Shown: positions 47,904 through 57,302, numbered from the stretch's first letter. The stretch is DNA of 64,000 nt from Faecalibacterium sp. I3-3-33 (GCF_023347295.1 NZ_CP094469.1:2232001-2296000); one strand, 5' to 3'. Program-made: numbers and translations. Notes: generated by a model not told the origin, from the sequence alone.

Positions 47904-47981
47904 GGTGTCTTTCTCCTTCTTTCCTTCCCACGTCTGACCGTTTCTGCACGGTCTTGGCGTGTTTTGGTTGTTTTCATCTTT

Positions 47982-48009
47982 ATTATAGCAAAAGTCCCGT
48001 CAAAATCAA
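47982..48009 (-). promoter_or_regulatory. Promoter of fruRKA
   Basis: On the minus strand TTGATT and TATAAT are separated by 16 bases. An A/T-rich inverted repeat (ACAAAAAATC with GATTTTTGT, 48031-48054) lies just upstream and could be an operator. Confidence 0.6.
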
Positions 48010-48097
48010 TCAGTTTCAGCCATTTTCGTTTACAAAAAATCTCCTCGATTTTTGTGCACCGTTGCTAATATGTGGGATACAAGAGTGCTTTTCCACT

Positions 48098-48134
48098 AAA
48101 AAAGACCACCGCACTTGTGTATGCGGTGGTCTTT
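48098..48134. terminator. Terminator of the C69 dipeptidase gene
   Basis: AAAGACCACCGCA and its exact complement enclose an 8-base loop, with six T residues on the minus strand and four on the plus strand. It separates the dipeptidase from fruR. Confidence 0.85.
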
Positions 48135-48187
48135 TCTGCGTTTATGTGACCGGTTGTGACCGGTTTTGATGCTCAAGCTGGTTTCAA

Positions 48188-49672
48188 TCAGGCATCCGAG
48201 CGGGAGTACGCGTTCTTCATCTGGCTGCTCAGCTCAAACAGGACTTTATCCAGCGTATCAGCAGCCTTCTCCTGCAGCATGGCGGCGATGGCAGTGTTGG
48301 CTTCCTCCCGCAGGGCGGCGCGGCGGGCAGCGTCCTGCTCGGCGGCAAGCTTTGCATCGTACTGGTTCACCAGTGCGCGGCCGGCAGAGAGCACAGCCTC
48401 CTCGTAGCGCTCAAGATGGAACAGGGACTTGTTATAGGAAGCATCTGCCATGGCGGCGATGAGGCGGCTGGTCCAGTAGAAGTTATCGGTGGACACAGTG
48501 CCGGTGGTGTTTGCCAGATACTCCGGGGTGCGCTCCACGTTGGCGTAGAAGGGCACCATGGTGTTGAAGGCATTGGAGGCATAGGCCACCCACTCCACTG
48601 CGCGGGATTCCTCCGGCTGGTCGGGACGCATCTGCAAAAGCGCCATAAAGTCGTTGCGGTTGATACCGATGGAGCGGTACGCACCCTTTGCGGACTTGTC
48701 GCCGTAGCTCAGGTAGGGGTCGTAGGGGGTGCCCTGATAGTGGCTGGACAGCATATACTTGATGTCCTCCGGGGTCACCTTGCGCTCCGGCACCATGCAC
48801 CACGGCAGGTCATCGGACGTGGGGGTGTAGTCGGCATCGGCGCCCTCCCACACCCATGTGCGGGGGTTGAGGTAGCGCAGCATATACCATGCGCGGGGGG
48901 TGTTGTAAACGTGGTCGGCGTCATCGTGACTGCCAAAGGCATCCCGGGGGTTTAGCGCGCCGTCCAAAGAGAGGTCGAGGTGATTCTTGGCGATGAACTC
49001 CCGCAGGTCGGCAGAACAGAGGTAATTTTTCTGTGCGCCGAAGGCATCTTCCAGATCAAAAGTATCGATGCCCAGCTGGTTGGGCATGACCACATACACA
49101 TCGTCCGGCACGCGGCGGGCGATCCAGTGGTGACCGCCGATGGTCTCCAGCCACCAGATCTCGTTTACGTCCTGAAAAGCGATGCCGTTCATCTCGTAAG
49201 TACCGTACTGCTCCAGCAGGCTGCCCAGACGCAGCACGCCCTCACGGGCAGAGTGGATATAGGGCAGCACCAGATAGACGATATCCTCCTCGCCGATGCC
49301 GCCGGGCACCTCGGGCTTTTCGCCCTTGGCGGGCTGGTACTCCACCAGCGGGTCTGCGCCCAGTACACGGGGGTTGGAGGTGATAGTCTCGGTAGCGGTC
49401 ATGCCCACGTTAGCGGCGTTGACGCCAGAAGCTGCCCAGATACCCTTGCCCTCTACGGCGTTGGGCATGGCGGTAAACCGCAGTGCGCCCTCCGGCAGAG
49501 GGATCTCCACATGGGAGAGGACGCTGCGGTAGGTCTTGGGCAGCTCCTCCGGGTGGATCACGGTGAATTTTTTCGCGGTGAAATGGCCGGAGCCGGAGTC
49601 ATCGTTGCGGGCGATCATGGTAGAGCCATCGTACGATGCTGCCTTGCCGACCAGAATGGTAGTGCAAGCCAT
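48188..49672 (-). CDS. pepD: C69-family dipeptidase
   Basis: The ATG is chosen because GGAGGG precedes it by 7 bases and because it places Cys3 near the N-terminus as the nucleophile (MACTTILVGKAASYDGSTMI). The 494-residue protein matches the PepD family with ARNDDSGSGHFTAKKF and GVGMT-like NVGMTATETI segments. These Ntn hydrolases cleave a broad range of dipeptides in the cytosol. The gene is monocistronic. Confidence 0.92.
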   Translation of the reverse strand: MACTTILVGKAASYDGSTMIARNDDSGSGHFTAKKFTVIHPEELPKTYRSVLSHVEIPLPEGALRFTAMPNAVEGKGIWAASGVNAANVGMTATETITSNPRVLGADPLVEYQPAKGEKPEVPGGIGEEDIVYLVLPYIHSAREGVLRLGSLLEQYGTYEMNGIAFQDVNEIWWLETIGGHHWIARRVPDDVYVVMPNQLGIDTFDLEDAFGAQKNYLCSADLREFIAKNHLDLSLDGALNPRDAFGSHDDADHVYNTPRAWYMLRYLNPRTWVWEGADADYTPTSDDLPWCMVPERKVTPEDIKYMLSSHYQGTPYDPYLSYGDKSAKGAYRSIGINRNDFMALLQMRPDQPEESRAVEWVAYASNAFNTMVPFYANVERTPEYLANTTGTVSTDNFYWTSRLIAAMADASYNKSLFHLERYEEAVLSAGRALVNQYDAKLAAEQDAARRAALREEANTAIAAMLQEKAADTLDKVLFELSSQMKNAYSRSDA

Positions 49673-49705
49673 AGGTTTTCCCTCCATATTCTATAATGTG
49701 CCTCT

Positions 49706-49734
49706 ATTGTAGAACTTTTGCAGCGGAATTGCAA
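49706..49734 (-). promoter_or_regulatory. Promoter of the dipeptidase gene
   Basis: On the minus strand TTGCAA and TACAAT are separated by 17 bases. The upstream edge abuts a family B repeat. Confidence 0.55.
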
Positions 49735-49736
49735 CC

Positions 49737-49857
49737 GGGACGATTTAAAATGGCCTCCGCTGGCGCTCTGGCCATAAATCAAGGTATTATTATTTATAGT
49801 TTCGCGTTTGTCGCGCTCTGTGGAGCGCTCCAAACGCTATTTTCACGGGTGGGGTCG
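49737..49857 (+). repeat. Dispersed palindromic repeat, family B, copy 3
   Basis: It has GACGATTTAAAATGGCCTCC, then CGCTCTGGCCAT, an AT-rich stretch, and a stem-loop GCGTTTGTCGC with an imperfect partner GAGCGCTCCAAACGC. It ends TTTTCACGGGTGGGGT and closely follows copy 2 in flanks. Confidence 0.78.
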
Positions 49858-49904
49858 TAGCGGTGAGCAGCAGATGCATTCTAAACCACCATTTTATCGT
49901 TACA

Positions 49905-50021
49905 GCCCCCTGTGAAAAGGCAATTCTGGAAAATCCGCAGATTTTCCAGAATTGCGAATTAAAAAATATTTTTTCCGCTGAAAATGGCTAGAGCGCAGCG
50001 GAAGCCATTCAAAATCGTTTT
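49905..50021 (-). repeat. Dispersed palindromic repeat, family B, copy 4
   Basis: It is inverted relative to copy 3, with a 47-base gap. Read on the minus strand it gives CGATTTTGAATGGC, CAGCGGAAAAAATATTT and the CAATTCTGGAAAATC stem-loop seen in copy 1. It ends TTTTCACAGGGGG. Confidence 0.8.
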
Positions 50022-50025
50022 CCAA

Positions 50026-50064
50026 CAAAAACCGCCGCACTGCGTACCACGGCAGAGCGGCGGG
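50026..50064 (-). terminator. Terminator of the solute-binding lipoprotein gene
   Basis: On the minus strand CCGCCGC-T-CTGC pairs with GCAG-T-GCGGCGG and is followed by TTTTTGTT. Confidence 0.78.
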
Positions 50065-50088
50065 AGATGGAATGCTTTTTTCAGGTTG

Positions 50089-51141
50089 TTACTGGGCTGT
50101 CCAGTAGAAGTCCTCGCCGGGCAGCGTGCCGCCCACGGCGGCGGGGTCGGCATCGTAGAGCACCTGCAGATAACCGGAGACGTCTGCCTTCAGTTCCTCG
50201 CCGGTCAGGCAGACGATGTTGCAGTTGGGCAGTGCCTTTTTGGCGATGGCGGCTTTCGCCACCACGCCCTGCTCCTCGCACAGAGCGGCGGTGCCATCCA
50301 GATCGGTGTTGGCGGCGTTCACGCTCTGGGCGTAGTCTGCCAGAAAGGCGGCTACCACGTCCGGGTGCTCCTCAGCGTAGGCCTTGCGCACCACGGTCAC
50401 ACCGGTGATCAGCTGGGTGTCTGCCACCTTGTCCCACTCGGCGGTCAGGTCAAGGGCTACCCGCAGGGTGTCGTCCTTCAGCCCGGCGGCGGTCACATAG
50501 GGCTGGGGCAGCACGGCAATGGCGTCCTGCGTAGCGGCCATCTGGGCGGTCACCTCGGTGGCTTCGCTGTAATACTGGATGTCCACATCCTTGTCCGGGT
50601 CAAGGCCGTTGGCGGTAAGCAGATAGCGCAGCACATACTCCGGGGTCGTGCCCTTGCCGGTGGACAGGATGGTGCGGCCCTTGAGGTCGGCCATACTGTG
50701 GACGGTATCGCCCTGCTCCACCACATACAAAACGCCCAAGGTGTTCACTGCCACGGCCTGAATGCCGCCATTTGTTTTCTGGTACAGAGTCGCCGCCAGA
50801 TTAGCCGGGATGGCGGCCATGTCCAGCTCGCCCTTGATGAGCAGCGGCACGATCTCATCCGCAGCGCCGTAAAGCTGCAAATCATAGTCCATGGCAGCGG
50901 TGCCGGCCTGCTCCATCGAGAGCAGGTTGACAAGCCCCATGGTGGTGGGGCCCTTCAGGCCCGCAATGCGCAGCGGCTCGGTAGCGGACAGCGGCGCTGC
51001 GGACTCTTCCTCAGAAGCAGCCGCAGAGGAAGCAGTCTCGGACACCGCCGTGCTGGAAGCGGCAGAGCTTGCGCTGCCGCCGCAGGCTGCAAGGCTCAGT
51101 GCAAGGCTGAACGCCAGCAGTAAGGACAGGATCTTTTTCAT
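50089..51141 (-). CDS. Orphan NMT1/SsuA-like solute-binding lipoprotein
   Basis: This 350-residue protein has a lipoprotein signal (LALSLAACGGS, lipid at about Cys20) and a Ser/Ala/Glu linker to about residue 55. A type II periplasmic binding fold follows (PLRIAGLKGPTTMGLVNLLS, LLIKGELDMAAIPANLAATL, LKGRTILSTGKGTTPEYVLR). Relatives bind nitrate, sulfonates, taurine or pyrimidine precursors. No permease or ATPase gene adjoins it, so the ligand is open. It diverges from a Crp/Fnr regulator that may control it. Confidence 0.85.
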   Translation of the reverse strand: MKKILSLLLAFSLALSLAACGGSASSAASSTAVSETASSAAASEEESAAPLSATEPLRIAGLKGPTTMGLVNLLSMEQAGTAAMDYDLQLYGAADEIVPLLIKGELDMAAIPANLAATLYQKTNGGIQAVAVNTLGVLYVVEQGDTVHSMADLKGRTILSTGKGTTPEYVLRYLLTANGLDPDKDVDIQYYSEATEVTAQMAATQDAIAVLPQPYVTAAGLKDDTLRVALDLTAEWDKVADTQLITGVTVVRKAYAEEHPDVVAAFLADYAQSVNAANTDLDGTAALCEEQGVVAKAAIAKKALPNCNIVCLTGEELKADVSGYLQVLYDADPAAVGGTLPGEDFYWTAQ

Positions 51142-51220
51142 GAAATACTCCTTTTTACACCCGGCACGCCCCGCTGCGGGGACGGAAACCGGTCTTTTTT
51201 TGAAAATTTTGCAAAATCAT

Positions 51221-51249
51221 TTGCTTTGCGCGTTCCAGTTTACTATAAT
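51221..51249 (+). promoter_or_regulatory. Promoter of the Crp/Fnr-family gene
   Basis: TTGCTT and a perfect TATAAT are separated by 17 bases. Start point would be near 51256. Confidence 0.7.
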
Positions 51250-51263
51250 AGGGGTAAAAATAC

Positions 51264-51279
51264 CGTTGCGTGCGCAACG
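51264..51279. promoter_or_regulatory. Palindrome at the Crp/Fnr gene start region, candidate operator
   Basis: CGTTGCG and CGCAACG are separated by TG. It lies just downstream of the predicted start point, where a bound dimer would block transcription. Half-site length and symmetry suit Crp/Fnr regulators. Confidence 0.5.
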
Positions 51280-51326
51280 TAATTGCAGGAGGCTGCGGAG
51301 AACACTATTTTCTCTGCGGAGTTGCG

Positions 51327-52007
51327 ATGAATAATTATCTGCCGCTGTTACAAACCACCACGCTGTTCACGGGTCTTTCCGCTGCGGAGCTCAGCACGCT
51401 GCTGTCCCGGCTTGGGGCAAGCGTGCGCAGCTACGGCAAGGGCGAAGCCCTTGTGCTGGCGGGGGAGCCCAGCCACCGGGTAGGCATCGTGCTGTCCGGC
51501 GAGCTGGAGGCCTACCGTCCGGCACCGGGCGGGGCACGCATCCCCATTGCCCGGGTAGAGCCGGGCGGGGTGTTCGGGGACGTGCTGGGCGGTTCCAGCC
51601 TGTCCAGCCCGGTCACCGTGCTGGCTGCCGCCCCCTGCGAGGTGCTGCTGCTGCCCTACGAGCGGCTGCTGCTCTCGGACGGCAGCCCCGCCCACCAGCG
51701 GGTGGTACAGAACCTTGTGCGCACCATCAGCGATAAATATTTTTCCCTCTCCCGCCGCATCGACCTGCTGGTGATGAAGAGCCTGCGCGCCAAGGTGGCG
51801 GCTTATCTGCTCAGCGAAGCCGCCCGCGCCCACAGCCTGACCTTCAGCATCCCCTTCTCCCGCATCCAGCTGTCGGATTACCTCAACTGCGACCGCAGCG
51901 CCCTTTCCCGGGAGCTGAGCACCATGCAGAAGGAAGGGCTCATCGACACCTACCGCAGCAGTTTCAAACTGCTGGAGCCGGACGCCTTGCAGCAGATGGT
52001 GCAGTAG
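51327..52007 (+). CDS. Crp/Fnr-family transcriptional regulator
   Basis: The ATG follows GCGGAG; a longer in-frame reading would begin inside the palindrome. The 226-residue protein has a cyclic-nucleotide-binding-type sensor barrel (residues 10-120, EALVLAGEPSHRVGIVLSGE). A helix-turn-helix follows near 175-205 (SRIQLSDYLNCDRSALSREL). No N-terminal Cys cluster is present, so it is not a classical iron-sulfur Fnr. The effector is unknown. It may regulate itself and the divergent lipoprotein gene. Confidence 0.9.
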   Translation: MNNYLPLLQTTTLFTGLSAAELSTLLSRLGASVRSYGKGEALVLAGEPSHRVGIVLSGELEAYRPAPGGARIPIARVEPGGVFGDVLGGSSLSSPVTVLAAAPCEVLLLPYERLLLSDGSPAHQRVVQNLVRTISDKYFSLSRRIDLLVMKSLRAKVAAYLLSEAARAHSLTFSIPFSRIQLSDYLNCDRSALSRELSTMQKEGLIDTYRSSFKLLEPDALQQMVQ

Positions 52008-52047
52008 CCTTTTGCCAACTATTTTATAATTAAGGAGCAATCAAGCA

Positions 52048-53028
52048 ATGTCCAAGCCTGTTCTTTGGATCGTGATCCCCTGCTACAACGAGGAACAGGT
52101 GCTGCCCATTACAGCACCCATGTTTCTGGAAAAGATCCACAGTCTGACCGCACAGGGGCTGGTCAGCGATAAAAGCCGGGTGCTCTTTGTCAACGATGGC
52201 TCCCGCGACAAAACGTGGGAGCTGATCCAAGGCTTTGCCGCGCAGGACGAGCACTATATCGGCATTTCCCAGAGCCGCAACCGCGGCCACCAGAACGCCG
52301 TGCTGGCGGGGCTGATGGAGGCGCTGCACAGCGACAGCTGCGATATTACCATCTCCATCGACTGCGACGGTCAGGACGATATCAACGCCATGGACGAGAT
52401 GGTGAAAAAGTATCTGGACGGTGCCGAGGTGGTGTACGGTGTGCGCAGCCGCCGGGACACCGACACCTTCTTCAAGCGGTTCACCGCCGAGGGCTTTTAT
52501 CATGTGATGAATGCTCTGGGCGCGGATATCGTGTTCAACCACGCAGACTACCGCCTGATCAGCACCCGCGTGCTGGAAAGCTTTGCGGATTACAAGGAGG
52601 TCAACATCTTTTTGCGGGGCATGGTGCCGCTGGTGGGCTTTGCCCACGATGTGGTCACCTACGAGCGCCACGAGCGTCTGGCCGGCGAGAGCCACTACCC
52701 CCTGAGCAAGATGCTGGCGCTGGCCTTTGACGGCATTACCAGCCTTTCCAACAAGCCCATCCGCATCATTACCGGGGCGGGCATCGCGGTAAGCCTTGTC
52801 AGCTTTATCGGGGTCATCTGGGCCATCGTATGCGCCGCCATGGGCAGCAGTGTGGCTGGCTGGGCTTCCACCGTCTGCATCGTCTGCTTTATGGGCGGTG
52901 TGCAGCTGGTGTGTCTGGGCGTGATCGGCGAGTATATCGGCAAGATCTATATGGAAACGAAAGCCCGCCCGCGCTATATCATCTCGGAGCGCACATGGGC
53001 TCCCTACGAAAGGAAATATCACGGATGA
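52048..53028 (+). CDS. GT2 polyprenyl-phosphate glycosyltransferase, GtrB/DPM-like
   Basis: This 326-residue enzyme has the GT2 fold (VIPCYNEEQVLP, VLFVNDGSRDKTWELI, SIDCDGQDDINAMDEM with the DxD-type metal site). Two C-terminal membrane helices at about 235-300 follow. Such proteins load glucose or a related sugar onto undecaprenyl phosphate for wall or teichoic-acid decoration. It follows the Crp gene by 40 bases and overlaps the flavin reductase. Confidence 0.9.
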   Translation: MSKPVLWIVIPCYNEEQVLPITAPMFLEKIHSLTAQGLVSDKSRVLFVNDGSRDKTWELIQGFAAQDEHYIGISQSRNRGHQNAVLAGLMEALHSDSCDITISIDCDGQDDINAMDEMVKKYLDGAEVVYGVRSRRDTDTFFKRFTAEGFYHVMNALGADIVFNHADYRLISTRVLESFADYKEVNIFLRGMVPLVGFAHDVVTYERHERLAGESHYPLSKMLALAFDGITSLSNKPIRIITGAGIAVSLVSFIGVIWAIVCAAMGSSVAGWASTVCIVCFMGGVQLVCLGVIGEYIGKIYMETKARPRYIISERTWAPYERKYHG

Positions 53029-53609
53029 GCAAACAAAGCTGGAAGGGCAGCACCCTTCTGAACCCGGAACCGCCGGTACTGGTATCCTGCGGCGGGCTGG
53101 AAAAGCCCAACCTTATCACCATCGGCTGGACAGGCACCATCTGCACCCAGCCCAGCATGGTATCCATCAGCGTGCGCCCGGAGCGGTACAGTCATCAGCT
53201 GCTGTGCGAGAGCGGGCAGTTCGCCATTAACCTCCCCACCGAAAAGCTGGTGCGCGCCATCGACTGGTGCGGCGTGAAGAGCGGCCGCGACGTGGACAAA
53301 TTTGCCGCCTGCGGCCTGCACGCCGCCCCCGGCAGCGTGCTGACCGACTGCCCGGTGCTGGAAGAAAGCCCGGTCAATCTGGAATGCCGCATCACCCAGC
53401 GCATCCCGCTGGGCAGCCATGACCTGTTTTTAGCCGAGGTGGTGGCCTGCGATGTGGACGAGAGCCTGCTGGACGAAAAAGGCAAGCTGTGTCTGGACAA
53501 GGCAAACCTCATCGTGTACAGCCACGGGGAGTATCTGGCCCTTGGCAAAAAGCTGGGCACTTTTGGTTACAGCGTGTGCAAGAAAAAGCCCGCAAAACGC
53601 AAAAAATAG
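53025..53609 (+). CDS. Flavin reductase-like domain protein
   Basis: The ATGA overlap with the glycosyltransferase sets the start; the frame is open further upstream but lies inside that gene. The 194-residue protein matches the flavin reductase/FMN-binding split-barrel family (PVLVSCGGLEKPNLITIGWT, MVSISVRPERYSHQLLCES, FAINLPTEKLVRAIDWCG). It likely binds FMN and uses NAD(P)H. There is no evident functional link with the glycosyltransferase beyond co-translation. Confidence 0.88.
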   Translation: MSKQSWKGSTLLNPEPPVLVSCGGLEKPNLITIGWTGTICTQPSMVSISVRPERYSHQLLCESGQFAINLPTEKLVRAIDWCGVKSGRDVDKFAACGLHAAPGSVLTDCPVLEESPVNLECRITQRIPLGSHDLFLAEVVACDVDESLLDEKGKLCLDKANLIVYSHGEYLALGKKLGTFGYSVCKKKPAKRKK

Positions 53610-53618
53610 CCATCACAC

Positions 53619-53666
53619 AAAAAGGGACCCTCTGCAAAGTTTTTGCTTTGAGAGGGTCCCTTTTTT
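53619..53666 (+). terminator. Terminator of the glycosyltransferase-flavin reductase operon
   Basis: AAAAAGGGACCCTCT with inner GCAAAG pairs to CTTTG and AGAGGGTCCC, followed by six T residues. It also faces the converging acyltransferase gene. Confidence 0.88.
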
Positions 53667-53692
53667 ACAGGTCCGGGCAGGCTGCGGTTTTA

Positions 53693-54841
53693 TCAATGCA
53701 GTTTCAGCATGGCATCCTCATATTTTTGATACCAGCTGCCCATCCATTTCAGTATTTTTTCACTTACCTTTGCTGTTATCTTTTGAATGCTCTTTTCGTA
53801 AAGCAAGCTGAGCGCAAGTGCCGCAAGCAGCCAGCCTGCCGAATACAAAAAGACCCACAAAAACAGATGGGCATACCCATACCGGTTAAAAATACAGTGC
53901 CAGAGATAGGGTCTTGTATAGGTTCGCAGCAGAATGTTTTCATGGATGATATAGATCAGCATGGAACACTTTGCGATCTGATTTACCGTCTTATTTTTAA
54001 AGCGGTTCTTTCTGGCAAGCCCAAACGCCGCAATGGCGATCAGGATCAAAAAAGGATTAAAATTACTCACCCACCGTAAAAGCTGATCCGACAGCACAGC
54101 GATCTTCAATCCAAGCAGGTCGGTCAAAACCACGATGCCCACCGCACCCGCCGCACCGCACAGCAGCAAGATGCCGTTCACTTTTGTGCTGAAATACAGC
54201 TCTATGCAGTAGCGCTTGATATAGGCAAGGATCAGATATACGCTGATCCAGAGAAGCAGCATATTCGGAAAGAAAAACCTGCTTTCTATAAAGTTAAAGC
54301 CGATATACAGTACCGTCAGCACAGAGATCATCTTCAGATGTTCTTTTTGCGTCATCGCGGAAATCAGACGGTTCAAATACGGATGGATGGGATAGAATAG
54401 CAGATAGCAGGTCAAATACCAGTTATTTGCAAAGAGCGTTGGGAAAAGCGAGAAAAGGAAAAGTTTACCGCTTACCTCACCCCGGAGCAAAAGCGTTATT
54501 CCAAGGAACAGGACAGAGATCACCCAGATATCCAGCAGCATCCCCATTATTTTCTTCCCGGACGCTTTTGTGCTGTCCAGCAAAAACCATGCAGAAGCAA
54601 CGAAGAAGATCCAGTTCCCCAGCGCGCCAAAATGCCGCATGACCGCTAAAAGCAGAACGGTTCCACTGGTCGTTGCATGGGTACAATCCAAAAGATAGTT
54701 GTTATACGGGATATATTCATTTTTCGTTGTCAGTGTCAGCACCACATGGCTTATTACGATCAGAATGACCGCAATGACCTTCAAAAGCTCAACGCCGGAA
54801 TCCCGCATTCTGCTTTTGTCCGCAAAAGCTTTTTGTTCCAT
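53693..54841 (-). CDS. Acyltransferase family 3 membrane protein
   Basis: This 382-residue integral membrane protein has about ten hydrophobic segments. It opens with the acyltransferase-3 pattern (SGVELLKVIAVILIVISHVV, active-site His in the first helix) and later reads WYLTCYLLFYPIHPYLNR. Family members O-acetylate cell-surface sugars. The gene is visibly poorer in G+C and richer in A/T-ending codons than its neighbours, which suggests recent acquisition. It starts after GGGTGAGGTC. Confidence 0.85.
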   Translation of the reverse strand: MEQKAFADKSRMRDSGVELLKVIAVILIVISHVVLTLTTKNEYIPYNNYLLDCTHATTSGTVLLLAVMRHFGALGNWIFFVASAWFLLDSTKASGKKIMGMLLDIWVISVLFLGITLLLRGEVSGKLFLFSLFPTLFANNWYLTCYLLFYPIHPYLNRLISAMTQKEHLKMISVLTVLYIGFNFIESRFFFPNMLLLWISVYLILAYIKRYCIELYFSTKVNGILLLCGAAGAVGIVVLTDLLGLKIAVLSDQLLRWVSNFNPFLILIAIAAFGLARKNRFKNKTVNQIAKCSMLIYIIHENILLRTYTRPYLWHCIFNRYGYAHLFLWVFLYSAGWLLAALALSLLYEKSIQKITAKVSEKILKWMGSWYQKYEDAMLKLH

Positions 54842-54933
54842 GACCTCACCCTTTCTGTTTTCGCCTTTTTCAGACGATTTATGTATTTTATTGTACCACC
54901 TGTACTTTTTTCATACAATACCTACCTGTATAG

Positions 54934-54971
54934 AAAAGCCGCCGGGCAGTTTTTTCTGCGCGGCGGCTTTT
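54934..54971 (-). terminator. Terminator of the met operon
   Basis: AAAAGCCGCCGGGCAG pairs with CTGCGCGGCGGCTTTT around a T/A loop. It lies 9 bases beyond the metA stop. Confidence 0.82.
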
Positions 54972-54979
54972 GAACTTTC

Positions 54980-55918
54980 TTATGTTTCTTCGTGCTTGAC
55001 CCGCTGAATCTCTCCCAAGTCGTAGGGGGTGTTCTGGTAGACATAATAGTTCAGCCAGTTTTCATACAGCAGGTGGGCGTGGGCACGCCAGCGGAACAGC
55101 GGCGGCTTTGCAGGGTCGTCATCCGGGTAGTAGTTGGCGGGCACATGGATGGGCAGACCCTTGGCTACATCCCGCTTATACTCGGCATCCAGCGTATATT
55201 TATCGTACTCCGGGTGACCGGTGACAAAGATCTGCCGCCCGTTCTCGGTGCTCATGAGGAAGGGCCCGGCGGCGTCGCTCTCGGCCAGAATGCGCAGGGC
55301 GGTGCAGTTGTCCACATCCTCCCGGCAGATGCCGGTGTGGCGGCTGTGGGGGGCGTAGAACACCTCATCAAAGCCGCGCACCAGCGGGTTTGCCGGACGG
55401 GTGACCCGGTGCTCGAACACACCGAACATCTTTTCCGGCAGCAGCTGCTTGCGCACGCCGTAGTGGTAGTACAGCCCGGCCTGTGCGCCCCAGCAGACAT
55501 GAAGGGTGGAGTAGACGTTCGTTTCACTGAAGTCCATGATCTCGCACAGCTCGTTCCAGTAGTCCACCTGCTCAAAGTCCATGGTCTCCACCGGCGCACC
55601 GGTGATGATCATGCCGTCATAGCGGTTGTTCTTTACCTCGTCAAAGGTCTTGTAAAAGGCCTCAAGGTGAGCAGCCGACACATGGGTGGCAGAGTGGCTG
55701 GCAGTCTGCAGCAGGGTCATGTGCACCTGCAGCGGGGTGTTGGCCAGCAGCCGGGCAATTTGGGTCTCGGTGGCGATCTTGGTGGGCATCAGGTTCAGGA
55801 TCAGAATTTCCAGCGGACGGATATGCTGCGCCAGCGCCCGCTCCCGGTGCATGACAAAGACGTTTTCCTCATACAGGGCATCAAAGGCGGGTAAGGTCTT
55901 GGGGATGATCAGCGGCAT
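54980..55918 (-). CDS. metA: Homoserine O-acyltransferase MetA, probably acetyl-CoA specific
   Basis: This 312-residue enzyme activates homoserine for methionine synthesis. The nucleophile is Cys142 ([16 protein letters not shown]), with HTGICREDV and [13 protein letters not shown] regions conserved. Residue 111 is Glu ([11 protein letters not shown]). In this family Glu111 is associated with acetyl-CoA use and Gly111 with succinyl-CoA use. That agrees with the O-acetylhomoserine sulfhydrylase encoded 16 bases upstream. It is last in a T-box-controlled operon. Confidence 0.95.
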   Translation of the reverse strand: MPLIIPKTLPAFDALYEENVFVMHRERALAQHIRPLEILILNLMPTKIATETQIARLLANTPLQVHMTLLQTASHSATHVSAAHLEAFYKTFDEVKNNRYDGMIITGAPVETMDFEQVDYWNELCEIMDFSETNVYSTLHVCWGAQAGLYYHYGVRKQLLPEKMFGVFEHRVTRPANPLVRGFDEVFYAPHSRHTGICREDVDNCTALRILAESDAAGPFLMSTENGRQIFVTGHPEYDKYTLDAEYKRDVAKGLPIHVPANYYPDDDPAKPPLFRWRAHAHLLYENWLNYYVYQNTPYDLGEIQRVKHEET

Positions 55919-55934
55919 AGGATGGTTGCTCCTT

Positions 55935-57209
55935 TCATACCTTATCCAGTGCCTGCGCGATATCGGCGATGAGATCCTCGGCAGATTCCAGACCGCAGCT
56001 CATGCGCACCAGCTCAGCGGGCACACCGGCGGCAGCCAGCTGCTCGTCGTTCATCTGGCGGTGGGTGCTGGAGGCGGGGTTCAGGCAGCAGGTGCGGGCA
56101 TCTGCCACATGGGTCTCGATGGCGGCAAGCTTCAACTCCTTCATAAAGGTGCTGGCAGCCTGACGTCCGCCGGCCAGACCAAAGCTCACCACGCCGCAGC
56201 TGCCGTTAGGCAGGTACTTCTGCGCCAGTGCGTGGTAGGGGCTGCTTTCCAACCCGCAGTAGTTCACATAGGCCACCTTGGGGTGGTTTTCCAAGAACTG
56301 TGCCACCGCCATGCCGTTGGCGCAGTGGCGCTGCATCCGAACGTGCAGGCTTTCCAGACCCAGGTTCAGCATATAGGCGTTCATGGGGGACTGCATGGAG
56401 CCGAAGTCCCGCATGAGCTGCGCGGTGGCCTTGGTGATGAAAGCCCCCTCCTTGCCGAAGCGCTCGGCGTAGGTGATACCGTGGTAACTGTCGTCCGGGG
56501 TGCACAGACCCGGGAACTTCTCGGCGTGGGCCATCCAGTCAAACTTACCGCCGTCCACGATGGCACCGCCCAGCACTGCACCGTGACCGTCCATGTACTT
56601 GGTGGTGGAGTGGGTCACGATGTCCGCGCCCCACTCAAAGGGGCGGCAGTTGACCGGCGTGGGGAAGGTGTTGTCCACCATCAGCGGCACGCCATGGGCG
56701 TGAGCGGCCTTGGCAAACTTTTCAATATCCAGCACGGTCAGGGCGGGGTTTGCGATGGTCTCGCCGAACACTACCTTGGTGTTGGGCTGGAAGGCGGCGT
56801 TCAGCTCCTCCTCGGTACACAGAGGGTCTACGAAGGTTGCAGTGATGCCCATCTTTGCCATGGTGACCGAGATGAGGTTGAAGGTGCCGCCGTAGATGGT
56901 GCTGGAGGCCACGATGTGGTCCCCTGCCTCGCAGATATTGAACAGGGCAAAGAAGTTTGCGGCCTGTCCGCTGGAGGTAAGCATGGCGGCGGTGCCGCCC
57001 TCCAGCTCGCAGATCTTTTTGGCTACCATGTCACAGGTAGGGTTCTGCAGGCGGGAATAGAAATAGCCGTCTGCCTCCAGATCGAACAGCTTGCCCATGT
57101 CCTCGCTGGTGGCGTACTTGAAGGTGGTGGACTGGATGATGGGGATCTGACGGGGTTCGCCGTTGCCGGGGGTATAGCCGCCCTGCACACAGATGGTATC
57201 ACGGTTCAT
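55935..57209 (-). CDS. metY: O-acetylhomoserine sulfhydrylase
   Basis: This 424-residue PLP enzyme makes homocysteine from O-acetylhomoserine and sulfide. The start is ATG after AAAGGAGTATGTTGT; the frame is open further upstream without a site. Motifs include [20 protein letters not shown], the [12 protein letters not shown] loop and the PLP lysine in [16 protein letters not shown]. It is followed directly by metA, its substrate supplier. Confidence 0.95.
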   Translation of the reverse strand: MNRDTICVQGGYTPGNGEPRQIPIIQSTTFKYATSEDMGKLFDLEADGYFYSRLQNPTCDMVAKKICELEGGTAAMLTSSGQAANFFALFNICEAGDHIVASSTIYGGTFNLISVTMAKMGITATFVDPLCTEEELNAAFQPNTKVVFGETIANPALTVLDIEKFAKAAHAHGVPLMVDNTFPTPVNCRPFEWGADIVTHSTTKYMDGHGAVLGGAIVDGGKFDWMAHAEKFPGLCTPDDSYHGITYAERFGKEGAFITKATAQLMRDFGSMQSPMNAYMLNLGLESLHVRMQRHCANGMAVAQFLENHPKVAYVNYCGLESSPYHALAQKYLPNGSCGVVSFGLAGGRQAASTFMKELKLAAIETHVADARTCCLNPASSTHRQMNDEQLAAAGVPAELVRMSCGLESAEDLIADIAQALDKV

Positions 57210-57249
57210 ACAACATACTCCTTTGCTGGTTTTTTTGGTCGGGAAGGAC

Positions 57250-57286
57250 GATTCCCCGCAGGAGGGGCTGCCTCCGGCGGGGAATC
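57250..57286 (-). other. Strong hairpin between metI and metY
   Basis: GATTCCCCGC with inner GGAGG pairs to CCTCC and GCGGGGAATC. No T run follows on the minus strand. It probably stabilises or separates the transporter and enzyme parts of the operon message. Confidence 0.55.
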
Positions 57287-57302
57287 GAAAATTCAAAGTT
57301 TC

